Source of the DNA: Spirochaetales bacterium
GTDB taxonomy: Bacteria > Spirochaetota > Spirochaetia > JABMQR01
DNA: 43,406 bases
Direction: 5' to 3'
Assembly: GCA_018399255.1 (NCBI GenBank)
Contig: JAGYPA010000029.1
Span: 1-43,406 of the forward strand
Made by a program: the position numbers and the translations under genes. The notes under the pieces were generated by a model. It had not been told where the DNA came from. It saw nothing but the letters and a program-made list of their open reading frames with translations, and made no database searches. Every line of letters starts with the position of its first letter. The stretch's first letter is position 1. This document shows positions 31,600-39,257 of the stretch, piece by piece.

Positions 31600-33933
31600 A
31601 TGCGCTTCAAACGACTGGGCATTCTTGGTATCGCCATATTGTTTTCTCTATTTTCTGCTGGTGCCGAAAGCCTCGCCGGAGTCACCGACGAAGGCACCGA
31701 CGAGGGCACCGCCGGAGCTGTCGACGAAGGCACCGCCGGAGCTGCCGCAGCCTTTCCGTTTGCCGCTTGGACCCCTCAATTTTCCGGAGATTATCCGAGA
31801 GTTGCCGTAGTTCTTTCTGGAGGATCGGCAATGGGGTTTGCCCACATTGGCGTCCTGCGGGAGATCGAAAAAGCAGGAATACCTATAGATACCGTTGTCG
31901 GTACCAGCATGGGCGGCCTGATAGCAGGACTCTATGCTTCCGGTTATTCTCCAGGAGATATGGAAGAGATGGCCGAAGGCATCAATTGGGCGGCCATCTT
32001 TACTTACCCGAATTCTTTTTTGACGTATAATCCCGGACCTGTTATAGATACGCATAAAATACTCGTCTCATTCAGCTTTGATTCGACAGGCATAGGGAAA
32101 ACCCTCGGTGTACTGCCGGACCAGCAGATTATGAATGAGCTCTCGCGCCGACTTATAAGAGTTTCCGATATCCGTGATTTCGATCAGCTTCCCGTTCAGT
32201 TCCGCTGCGTAGCGGTAGATCTGATTTCCGGTGAGGAGAAGGTGTTTGACAAGGGAATGCTTGTTCAGGCTTTACGTTCCACCATTGCCATTCCTGGACT
32301 GCTGGCTCCTTATCCTATAGAAGGCAGGTATTATATTGATGGAGGGATAAGTAACAATCTGCCGGTTTCCACAGCCCGTGAGGTGGGGGCTGATATTGTT
32401 ATAGCGGTGAACGTAAGCAGTCCTCCGCCCGAATCTATTGACGAGCTCAGGTCGGCTGCGGATGTTGCGGTTCGTTCGACCAGTATCATGGTGAATAATA
32501 ACGAAGCGGCAAACGAGACGGATTCCGACTTGCTGATTAATCCTGACATGGAAGGGCTTGAGATGACTGAGTTCTGGCGATCGTCAGAATTTATTGAACG
32601 TGGGCGTAATGCTGCTGCAGAGTTCAGGGATCAGCTCCTGGCGTTGTCTGAGGGTATTTCTGCATATCGTCCACTTAATTTCCAGGATCCTGATCGTACC
32701 GGCAGCTATTTTTCCATCCCTGCAAAAAACGTCAAGACGGTAGAGCAGTGCGGTGATTGCAAAACATCAATTCCTCTGGAGATGTTCAGGGGGATTATTA
32801 ATCTCCCCCTGACGGATGATGTGCTTGACAGATTGGAGCTGAGGATTAATCAGGTTATAACTTCCGGATCATATGAGTCTATCAGTTTCGCTCTGGGCAG
32901 AATAAGCAGTTCTGAAAATGATGAATATGCCCTGCAGCTGTTTCCTGTAACCATCAACAGGGGCCGCCACAGCCTCAATGCGGGATTTACTTTTAGTGCA
33001 TCTTACAGCGGGGCAGCCGGTTCTCCCTGGTACATATCTCCCGGTTTCAATACCTCTCTGAAATTTACCAGGCTTTTCTCATCTGATGCCTACATGATGC
33101 TCGATGTCAGTATCGAGGATTCTCTTATTTCATCCTTCAGTTTTTTTTTCCCCCTTCCATCAGGAATGTTTCTGACTACGCATCTGCAGGGTGGGGAAGA
33201 ACGTTTTATCACCAGTGAAGAAGCTTTTCCGGAGATTGTTAACAGAGTCTCTTTCTTCGAGATTGGATTGATGTCGGGGTATAGATTCAATAGTTTTCTT
33301 GAGATAGGGCTTGATGCTCTGGTCAATTTTCAATGGCACAACAAGACGGCCGGGTCTGACACTGGTATACTTCAGGATTTTGAATTGATTCCCCTGGTGG
33401 TCCCGACCTTATCCTGGGAAAATTGCCCTCCGTCAAATTTTACCCATGAGGGAATCCGCAGTAATCTTCAGTTGGCATTTTCTTTTGATTTTTCAAAATC
33501 CTGGTATCATCGATTGAAGATTGCTCATGAGCAGTTCCTTCCTTTATCGCTTAACGGTACGCTTTTTTATGATTTCCGGTATGGATCATACAGAGGGAAA
33601 ATTGTCTCTCCCCGTAATTACTTTGATCTTGGCGGTTGGGGCGGTCTCCCGGGTCTGATATCGGAGGATCAGCTGAGAAGTGATGTTCTTTTGGCTGGAG
33701 TGGGCTACAGACAGAGAATGCCGCTTGTTTCGAAAGCGATTGGTATGGATTCATACTATATGGGTCATATAAGGCTGGGTACTGGATATAATGATTTTCC
33801 GGGATGGAGTCAGCTGTTCGTTCAGTTCGGAGCTGCCGCAGGTGTCGGCCTGAGTACCGTCATGGGCGATCTGGTTCTGGGAATAGGTGTTAACAATTCT
33901 CTTGATTTAGCTTATTATCTGCTGTTCAACTGA
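31600..33933 (+). CDS. Patatin-like phospholipase with C-terminal barrel (type Vd-like)
   Basis: 777 residues. Signal peptide (about 1-22), a low-complexity DEGT/GTAGA segment (28-50), then a patatin domain (about 66-290): oxyanion loop VLSGGSAMGFAHIGVL, nucleophile Ser103 in VGTSMGGLIAG, catalytic Asp247 in YYIDGGISNNLP. A POTRA-like stretch (about 380-430) and a long beta-rich region (about 440-777, ending LDLAYYLLFN) resemble the 16-strand barrel of PlpD/FplA-type Vd autotransporters. It would be an outer-membrane lipolytic enzyme, secreted or displayed; substrate unknown. No Shine-Dalgarno site; the start is supported by the signal peptide and the -10 spacing. Confidence 0.9.
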   Translation: MRFKRLGILGIAILFSLFSAGAESLAGVTDEGTDEGTAGAVDEGTAGAAAAFPFAAWTPQFSGDYPRVAVVLSGGSAMGFAHIGVLREIEKAGIPIDTVVGTSMGGLIAGLYASGYSPGDMEEMAEGINWAAIFTYPNSFLTYNPGPVIDTHKILVSFSFDSTGIGKTLGVLPDQQIMNELSRRLIRVSDIRDFDQLPVQFRCVAVDLISGEEKVFDKGMLVQALRSTIAIPGLLAPYPIEGRYYIDGGISNNLPVSTAREVGADIVIAVNVSSPPPESIDELRSAADVAVRSTSIMVNNNEAANETDSDLLINPDMEGLEMTEFWRSSEFIERGRNAAAEFRDQLLALSEGISAYRPLNFQDPDRTGSYFSIPAKNVKTVEQCGDCKTSIPLEMFRGIINLPLTDDVLDRLELRINQVITSGSYESISFALGRISSSENDEYALQLFPVTINRGRHSLNAGFTFSASYSGAAGSPWYISPGFNTSLKFTRLFSSDAYMMLDVSIEDSLISSFSFFFPLPSGMFLTTHLQGGEERFITSEEAFPEIVNRVSFFEIGLMSGYRFNSFLEIGLDALVNFQWHNKTAGSDTGILQDFELIPLVVPTLSWENCPPSNFTHEGIRSNLQLAFSFDFSKSWYHRLKIAHEQFLPLSLNGTLFYDFRYGSYRGKIVSPRNYFDLGGWGGLPGLISEDQLRSDVLLAGVGYRQRMPLVSKAIGMDSYYMGHIRLGTGYNDFPGWSQLFVQFGAAAGVGLSTVMGDLVLGIGVNNSLDLAYYLLFN

Positions 33934-33955
33934 TTTGTTGGTGAGGTTTTTTTGG

Positions 33956-33977
33956 CCGGGATTTTATCCTGGTTTTT
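33956..33977 (+). terminator. Rho-independent terminator after the patatin gene
   Basis: Seven-pair stem CCGGGAT/ATCCTGG with one G-U pair, loop TTT, then five T (33973-33977). Placed 22 bases after the stop. Confidence 0.8.
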
Positions 33978-33988
33978 CTCTCCGGATA

Positions 33989-34017
33989 TTGATTCATTTT
34001 GCTAAGTTATGTAATAT
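33989..34017 (+). promoter_or_regulatory. tRNA-Gly promoter
   Basis: TTGATT (33989-33994), 17-bp spacer, TAATAT (34012-34017); the tRNA begins 47 bases further on. Confidence 0.65.
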
Positions 34018-34023
34018 GTTGGC

Positions 34024-34047
34024 TGCAGGTAAATGTGCAGGTGAATG
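34024..34047. repeat. Two 12-bp near-identical units before the tRNA
   Basis: TGCAGGTAAATG followed by TGCAGGTGAATG, one mismatch, at the predicted transcription start of the tRNA. Confidence 0.75.
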
Positions 34048-34064
34048 TGTAAGTGACGTGTTTT

Positions 34065-34135
34065 GCGGCTGTCGTATAACGGCATTACCCGAGCTTCCCA
34101 AGCTCGTGACGAGGGTTCGACTCCCTTCAGCCGCT
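34065..34135 (+). tRNA. tRNA-Gly (anticodon CCC)
   Basis: 71 bases. The acceptor stem GCGGCTG pairs with CAGCCGC, discriminator T. The anticodon stem CGAGC/GCTCG holds loop TTCCCAA, giving anticodon CCC, which reads GGG. The T arm has GTTCGACT. CCA is not encoded. Truncated relE sequence begins immediately 3' on the other strand. Confidence 0.92.
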
Positions 34136-34309
34136 TCGCTTCTTAATTCCTTCCCACAAAAGGTTTATTAATATTTTACCTCTTTGTTTCGGATTATCAG
34201 ATGCTGCAATTTCATCTTCAAGAAAATCAAGAATCCTTTTTTGCCACTCTTTATCGATTTTCTTTAATTGCTTAATGGCGGTTGGGAAAATTTTAACGGA
34301 CCAGCTCAA
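34127..34309 (-). pseudogene. RelE/ParE-type toxin, truncated at the tRNA
   Basis: 60 codons starting at TTG 34309. SVKIFPTAIKQLKKIDKEWQKRILDFLEDEI matches the N-terminal half of RelE/ParE mRNA interferases. After NPKQRGK the expected LxGxLxGLWRYRVGDYRI core is missing; the frame runs through unrelated bases into the tRNA-Gly 3' end. The catalytic C-terminal half is therefore lost and the product would be inactive. It overlaps the 3' end of the antitoxin gene as in intact relBE pairs. Confidence 0.75.
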
Positions 34310-34510
34310 GTTCTTTCCTTACTCTTCTTCCAGACTTTTTAGAGGTTCTGCTGCTTCAAAGAACAGATAATGCCAAAAGGTAGTCTTCTCTCTTCAAGAA
34401 AGTTCTCAATTGCCTGCTTTACATAATAATAACTCTTACTGCGCCAAGTATTCTTGAGATAACTGTTCTAAACGCTCTTCCAGGTTTTTTTCCAGTCTGA
34501 CTGCTGTCAT
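34293..34510 (-). pseudogene. RelB-type ribbon-helix-helix antitoxin, frameshifted
   Basis: From ATG 34510 the reading MTAVRLEKNLEERLEQLSQ is the N-terminal beta strand and helix of a RelB/RHH antitoxin. Other frames continue with SKSYYYVKQAIENFLEER, then EDYLLALSVL, then SLEE..VRKELELVR up to TAA 34293. At least three small indels interrupt it. Together with the truncated toxin it is a dead relBE module. Confidence 0.7.
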
Positions 34511-34641
34511 TTTTCGCTCTATGTATAACAAGTATAACGCGGTACGTGATTATAAACATATCCTTTGGTTGAATTTTCTTTTGAGGATAAGGCTGATGGT
34601 ATTACTAACTTTTCCCTGAGTTGGATTTTATTGTCAGACCG

Positions 34642-35109
34642 TTACTGTGCTGCTATGGTAAAGGTAATCGTATCGGAATAGCTGCCGGTCAGAAAAAGTT
34701 TGGGCATCGACTCCCGTATAGGCAACTGCCAGACTGTAGTTTTTATTGGTATCTGCCCAGTTTTCAAAAGTAACAGGATTGTAGTTCTGATTACCTTGGA
34801 CAACTCCATCTACTAAGAATGAATATTCAACAAAATAGGTGCTGTTTCAATATGCCAATTTGAAAACATTGGCAGAATCTAGAGTTATCGTATAGGTGCT
34901 CCCGTCATGAAGGCGTTCAAGGTACCGACAACCAGAGATGTCTGTGACTGTGATAAATCAAAAGGCTCATTGACTGCATCCAGTATCAAATAGACAACTG
35001 GAGGCGGTTCGTTATAATATACCGACAATATTCAGCGTAGTATTTGCCTGCAGATGCATGAACTGGTCATTCCGGCAAACGTAAGAAAAATAGCAATATA
35101 CTTTTTCAT
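34642..35109 (-). pseudogene. Exported protein gene with frameshifts
   Basis: ATG 35109 gives MKKYIAIFLTFAGMTSSC, a signal peptide, then stops. Shifted frames yield a coherent secreted beta-rich protein: NTTLNIVG, YYNEPPPVVYLILDAVNEPFDLSQ, TYTITLDSANVF, STYFVEYSFLVDGVVQGNQN, NWADTNKNYSLAVA and GSYSDTITFTIAAQ before a stop at 34642. The ending resembles pilin/spore-coat-U type exported domains. Several one-base indels are needed. An original length of about 150 residues is likely. Confidence 0.55.
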
Positions 35110-35281
35110 CAACTGTAATCTACTTTTAAACATAAACTTTTTTATAATAAAGTAAACATAGCTATCAATGAATGTGATGTCAAGTAATAGTGATGGTTTA
35201 AGAATGATTTATTTTTCTCATCTAATGTTCAGTTCCAGCTACTTATCTCCATATTCGGGAACAATGCGATATAAAAAATTT
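35110..35281. other. Short gap without a recognised gene
   Basis: AT-rich stretch between the broken exported-protein gene and the cupin gene, both on the minus strand. I see no hairpin-plus-T terminator and no convincing coding frame. Confidence 0.4.
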
Positions 35282-35584
35282 TCAGAACCGGTTCCTCATA
35301 AGCTGGTGCTCGGCACCGTTGGGCACATAGGCAACCGAACCTGCCGTCAGCGGGTGATCGGTTCCGTCCAGGAACAAGGTTCCCCGGCCTTCAACCACAT
35401 AGATTATGTGCTGCCAGTCATGTTGATGGCGCGGCGTGTATCCTGCTTCAGCAAGGGTGAACATCCGCATGACATGATCTTTCCATCCCTGTTCGGGTCC
35501 GACAAGGACCTGCTTGGCCACATTGCTCATGGCAGATCCGGTGAGTTCTTGCTTATCGATGCTGTTTCTGTGTGATACAAACAT
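35282..35584 (-). CDS. Small cupin-domain protein
   Basis: 100 residues forming one cupin barrel. Metal-ligand motif 1 is TPRHQHDWQHIIYVVEGRG (two His plus further polar ligands), motif 2 is GSVAYVPNGAEHQLMR. Such proteins bind a metal and may be isomerases, dioxygenases or sugar/ligand sensors; no substrate can be told. AGGAGG lies before ATG 35584, so the longer frame upstream is not used. It is 25 bases downstream of uup and probably co-transcribed with it. Confidence 0.88.
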   Translation of the reverse strand: MFVSHRNSIDKQELTGSAMSNVAKQVLVGPEQGWKDHVMRMFTLAEAGYTPRHQHDWQHIIYVVEGRGTLFLDGTDHPLTAGSVAYVPNGAEHQLMRNRF

Positions 35585-35609
35585 TATCTGATCCTCCTGG
35601 TTTTTTTCT

Positions 35610-37514
35610 CTACCCTTCATCAATTTCCGCCAGATATTCCCAGCGTACAGATTTCTCTTCAATTTCCTGGAGCACTTCCCGGTATCTCCTGTGGTTATCT
35701 TCCAGCTTTTCCGGTTGAAGAGAAGAGGCGGAAAAACTTTCTTCCAGAGAAGCTTTTTCTTCTTCCAGTGCGTCGATTATTTCCAGCAGTGTATCAAATT
35801 CCAGCCGCTCCTTAAAGGTCAGTTTCTTCTTTCTTCCCTGTATCTGCTGGTTCTCAGCCGGATTGGAGGCAGCCGAAGATGCAGCTTTGGATGGGGGCGG
35901 TTCTGCCGCAGCTGCCAGCTGGAGACGGTAATCCTCACGGTATTCGCTATATACTCCGGCATACCCTTTGATTGCACCGGAACCGTCAAATATGAAAAGG
36001 TAATCGGTGGTCCTATCAAGAAAAGCTCTGTCATGGGACACTATCAGCACACAGCCTGGAAACGAGTTGAGGTAGTCTTCGAGCTTTCGGAGCGTGTCGA
36101 TATCGAGATCGTTTGTCGGTTCGTCAAGAATGAGAAAATTAGGATTCTGAATCAGAATACTGATAAGAAACAGCCGACGTTTTTCACCTCCCGACAACCT
36201 TGCTATAGGTATGCGGTGATAGGAAACATCGAAACCGAACATTTCTAGAAAGCGGGCGGCACTGACAATGCGCCCCGGACCCAAAGAAATGTTCTCATGC
36301 ATGCTGCTGATATATTCAAGCACCATCAGATCATCTTTGAGCGGTCTGTTAAGCTGGTCATAGTAGCCGAATTCGGTATTGACTCCCTTGTCGATTTTTC
36401 CTCCGTCCATGGGAATCTGTTCGGTGATCAAATCGAGGAAGGTCGTCTTGCCCGACCCGTTGGCGCCGATCAAGCCAATCCGCTCACCCTGCTTGAAGCT
36501 GTAGGTGAAAGGATTGATGATGCTCCTTCTGTCGTACGACTTTTCAACAGCTTTCAATTCGAGCACTTTCTTACCAAGACGTCGATGAGAGGATGAAAAC
36601 TCGGATACTTCCAGCTGCTTTCGAATTCTGGTATCCATCAGGTCCTGAATGCGCTGCTTGCGGCCCCTGTCCTTGCCCGCTCTGGCCTTCGGTCCCCGTT
36701 TCAGCCACTCCAGCTCGACACGGAGAACTGCCTCAACTCTTTCCTGACCGGCTTTTTCCTCCTCGGTGCGCTGCTCCTTCCGCTCGAGGAAAGTAGAGTA
36801 GTTTCCCTCGTAGGTGAATAGCCGCTGCCTGTCAATTTCAAAGATCTTCGTACAGGCGGAATCAAGGAAATAGCGGTCGTGGGTAACCACTATGCAGCCC
36901 AGGCGTGATGTCAGGATATATTTTTCCAGCCATTCAATGGTCTGAATATCTAAATGGTTGGTCGGTTCATCGAGAATCAGGAGGTTGGGCTGTGATGCCA
37001 GAGACCGGGCCAGCGCGACCTTTTTTTTCATGCCGCCCGAAAGCTGATCAATCTTCATCGGGAAATCGGTCAGCCCCAGCTCGGTCAGCAGGGACTGATA
37101 GGTATTTTCGATCTCCCAGCCATGGTATCTGTCCATTTTTTCGGTCAGTTCTGCAAGGCGGCTTTCTGAATGATCAGGGTTGTGTTGATGGATTGACGCC
37201 AGGCAGCCACGGTAGTCATTGAGCAGCCTGATGCTGTCCGCATTGCCGGAGTAGAGGGCATCAGTGACTGTCGAACCCGGAGCAAACAGGGGCTGCTGCT
37301 CCAGAATGCTGATTTTAAGCTCACGATTAAGGGCTATCGTACCGGTGTCGCTCTGCAAATCTCCGGTAAGGAGTTTAAGAAAGGTGGTTTTTCCAGAGCC
37401 GTTGCTGCCTATGAGTCCGATGCGGTCGTGAAGGTTGATTCCGAGAGAGACATTTTCGAAGAGGGGCGTGTCCTTCAGGGTTTTTGATACGTTTTCTATT
37501 GATATAAGGTTCAT
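35610..37514 (-). CDS. uup: ABC-F ATPase, Uup type
   Basis: 634 residues. Two ABC domains without membrane segments: Walker A GLIGSNGSGKTTFL and GLIGANGSGKTTFL, signatures LSGGMKKKVALARSL and LSGGEKRRLFL, Walker B LLILDEPTNHLD and FLILDEPTNDLD. The linker has the Uup mark WLKRGPKARAGKDRGR, and the C-terminus is a coiled coil (about 555-630). ABC-F proteins act on ribosomes; Uup also affects DNA transposon excision. M1 at 37526 is in frame, but the -10 box ends at 37527, so 37514 is preferred, leaving a leader of about five bases. Confidence 0.93.
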   Translation of the reverse strand: MNLISIENVSKTLKDTPLFENVSLGINLHDRIGLIGSNGSGKTTFLKLLTGDLQSDTGTIALNRELKISILEQQPLFAPGSTVTDALYSGNADSIRLLNDYRGCLASIHQHNPDHSESRLAELTEKMDRYHGWEIENTYQSLLTELGLTDFPMKIDQLSGGMKKKVALARSLASQPNLLILDEPTNHLDIQTIEWLEKYILTSRLGCIVVTHDRYFLDSACTKIFEIDRQRLFTYEGNYSTFLERKEQRTEEEKAGQERVEAVLRVELEWLKRGPKARAGKDRGRKQRIQDLMDTRIRKQLEVSEFSSSHRRLGKKVLELKAVEKSYDRRSIINPFTYSFKQGERIGLIGANGSGKTTFLDLITEQIPMDGGKIDKGVNTEFGYYDQLNRPLKDDLMVLEYISSMHENISLGPGRIVSAARFLEMFGFDVSYHRIPIARLSGGEKRRLFLISILIQNPNFLILDEPTNDLDIDTLRKLEDYLNSFPGCVLIVSHDRAFLDRTTDYLFIFDGSGAIKGYAGVYSEYREDYRLQLAAAAEPPPSKAASSAASNPAENQQIQGRKKKLTFKERLEFDTLLEIIDALEEEKASLEESFSASSLQPEKLEDNHRRYREVLQEIEEKSVRWEYLAEIDEG

Positions 37515-37526
37515 TACCGGCATCAT

Positions 37527-37555
37527 ACAATAAGATGGGGTAAAAGATAATACAA
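37527..37555 (-). promoter_or_regulatory. uup promoter, nearly leaderless
   Basis: Minus strand: TTGTAT (37555-37550), 17-bp spacer, TATTGT (37532-37527). ATG 37514 begins 12 bases after the -10 box. Confidence 0.5.
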
Positions 37556-37591
37556 TTGCTGTAACTGAGCAGGGTTTTTATCGTAAATCAG

Positions 37592-37621
37592 TTGACCTGA
37601 CCGTACGAAAAAGCATATTTT
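37592..37621 (+). promoter_or_regulatory. MATE gene promoter, leaderless arrangement
   Basis: TTGACC (37592-37597), 18-bp spacer, TATTTT (37616-37621), then six bases to ATG 37628. Confidence 0.6.
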
Positions 37622-37627
37622 TTCATC

Positions 37628-39073
37628 ATGCAAAAAAACAGAAAAAACTCCCCGGACGGGGTCGAGACTTCAGTGAATCCTGCTGAAAAGAAAGATATTG
37701 CGGGCATGTTTGACGGGAGAATAACCCCTCTGCTCATAAAGCTTGCCCTGCCGATAGCTGCCGGAAGTTTCTTCCAGATGATCTACAATATTGTCGATGC
37801 CGTATTTATCAGCCTGATCGATAAATCTGACCCATCCTATTTCGGGGCTACGGGAATTGTTTTTCCCATAGTCTTTTTTGCCATAGCCGTATCCAACGGA
37901 CTGATGGTGGGTACCAGCTCCATGGTAGCCAGGGCTGTCGGGGAACGTAATACTGCCGTTCTCAGCCGGACTGCCGAATCGGGTATGGCCGTGTCCGGAG
38001 TTCTTGCGCTCATTTTTCTGGTTGGAACCTATGTGTTTGCCGATCAGATCATGAGTCTGCTGGGAGCACAGGGGGATTATGCCCGTCATGGACTCGATTA
38101 TCTCCGATATATTGTGCCGGGAGTTGTTGTGATGTTTATCGGTAACATTCTGTTCGGCATCCTGCAGGGTGAAGGGCTCATGAAATACTTGATGTGGGGG
38201 ATGATCATCGGGACGATAGGAAATATCATTCTGGATCCGATCTTTATCTTTGCCCTTGATATGAAGGTGAAGGGGGCGGCCCTGGCAACCGTAATAGCCC
38301 AGACCGGCTCGGTCCTCTATGTAATCGGTATTTTTGTCAGAAAAAAAACCCGGGTTCCTATCAGCTGGAAATTCTCAAATATCAGCTTAAGCGTGATCAA
38401 GGAGATTTTTACGGTTGGTTTTCCGCAGGCGGTTTCCATGATAGTCATGTCGATGACCTTTCTTATTTATAACCGCATCGTTATTGCCATTGATGAGCTG
38501 GCCTTGACTGCATTCGCTTTGTACGGACGCTTTGAGCAGCTTCTGTTTATCCCGGTATTTGCCATCGGTTCGGCTTTAATTACGATAATCGGACAGAATT
38601 CCGGTCGGGGGCGACTGGATCGGTGCGAGGAGTCCTGGAAGAAGGCTCTGGGGATCGGAAGCGGATCGGTTGTGGTCCTGGCCGGACTTTTTGTTGCAGC
38701 ATCTCCGTTTATTTTCGGCAGTTTGAGCGATATTCCGCAAGTGGTATCCTACGCGGTAAGGGAAACGCAGGTTCTGGCGTTCAGTATGCTTTTTGCAGTC
38801 CTCGGCGTCTATGCCCGGAGTGTCTACCAGGCTATCGGTTATCCGGTTCCCGCATTGATTCTTACCCTGCTCAGACTCGTGATTCTCGGGATTCCGGCGG
38901 TACTGCTTTTCGTCTATGTTTTTGACTGGGGCATATACGGAGTCTGGTTCGGTATTGTAGCCGGAAACGGGCTAGCCGGCCTGATCAGTTATCTTATGGT
39001 AAACCGTACCTTCCGGAGGCTTCGTCAGGGATCCCTGAAGATTAAAACGGTTCTGCGCAAGGAGCCTGCCTGA
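37628..39073 (+). CDS. MATE-family multidrug/cation exporter
   Basis: 481 residues, about 12 membrane helices in two halves. Family segments: LIKLALPIAAGSFFQMIYNIVDAVFISLI, GLMVGTSSMVARAVGERN, GEGLMKYLMWGMIIGTIGNIILDPIFIFAL and GFPQAVSMIVMSMTFLIYNRIV. MATE proteins expel cationic drugs or metabolites using sodium or proton gradients. A 27-residue hydrophilic N-terminus rich in Lys precedes helix 1. No Shine-Dalgarno site; start supported by the leaderless promoter. Divergent from uup. Confidence 0.94.
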   Translation: MQKNRKNSPDGVETSVNPAEKKDIAGMFDGRITPLLIKLALPIAAGSFFQMIYNIVDAVFISLIDKSDPSYFGATGIVFPIVFFAIAVSNGLMVGTSSMVARAVGERNTAVLSRTAESGMAVSGVLALIFLVGTYVFADQIMSLLGAQGDYARHGLDYLRYIVPGVVVMFIGNILFGILQGEGLMKYLMWGMIIGTIGNIILDPIFIFALDMKVKGAALATVIAQTGSVLYVIGIFVRKKTRVPISWKFSNISLSVIKEIFTVGFPQAVSMIVMSMTFLIYNRIVIAIDELALTAFALYGRFEQLLFIPVFAIGSALITIIGQNSGRGRLDRCEESWKKALGIGSGSVVVLAGLFVAASPFIFGSLSDIPQVVSYAVRETQVLAFSMLFAVLGVYARSVYQAIGYPVPALILTLLRLVILGIPAVLLFVYVFDWGIYGVWFGIVAGNGLAGLISYLMVNRTFRRLRQGSLKIKTVLRKEPA

Positions 39074-39098
39074 CAGCTGCCTGAGAAAAGTGCAGCGC

Positions 39099-39132
39099 TC
39101 CGAAACGAAATCCGAAACGAAATCCGTAACGG
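39099..39132. repeat. 12-bp tandem repeat between MATE and gatZ
   Basis: TCCGAAACGAAA twice (39099-39110, 39111-39122) and a diverged third, TCCGTAACGG. GCAGCGCTCCG and CGGAGCTGCTGC flank it as an imperfect inverted repeat that could loop the array out. It lies between two converging genes. Confidence 0.8.
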
Positions 39133-39257
39133 AGCTGCTGCAGAAAAAGAAGGGTGGGTCAGGAAAAGACTCTGTGCCCCCGCCCCCTGTCCGGGAGTCA
39201 GGGGAAATTCAACAGTTTTCAGGCAGACAGCACCAAAAACTGTAATCACATGCTGAA

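Noticed and set aside
34065..34135. Integrated mobile element at tRNA-Gly
   Set aside because: No integrase, no second copy of the tRNA end and no insertion-sequence features seen nearby; only the truncated relE hints at it.
35168..35575. Plus-strand frame over the cupin gene
   Set aside because: Overlaps the cupin, which has clear motifs and a ribosome site; no family character.
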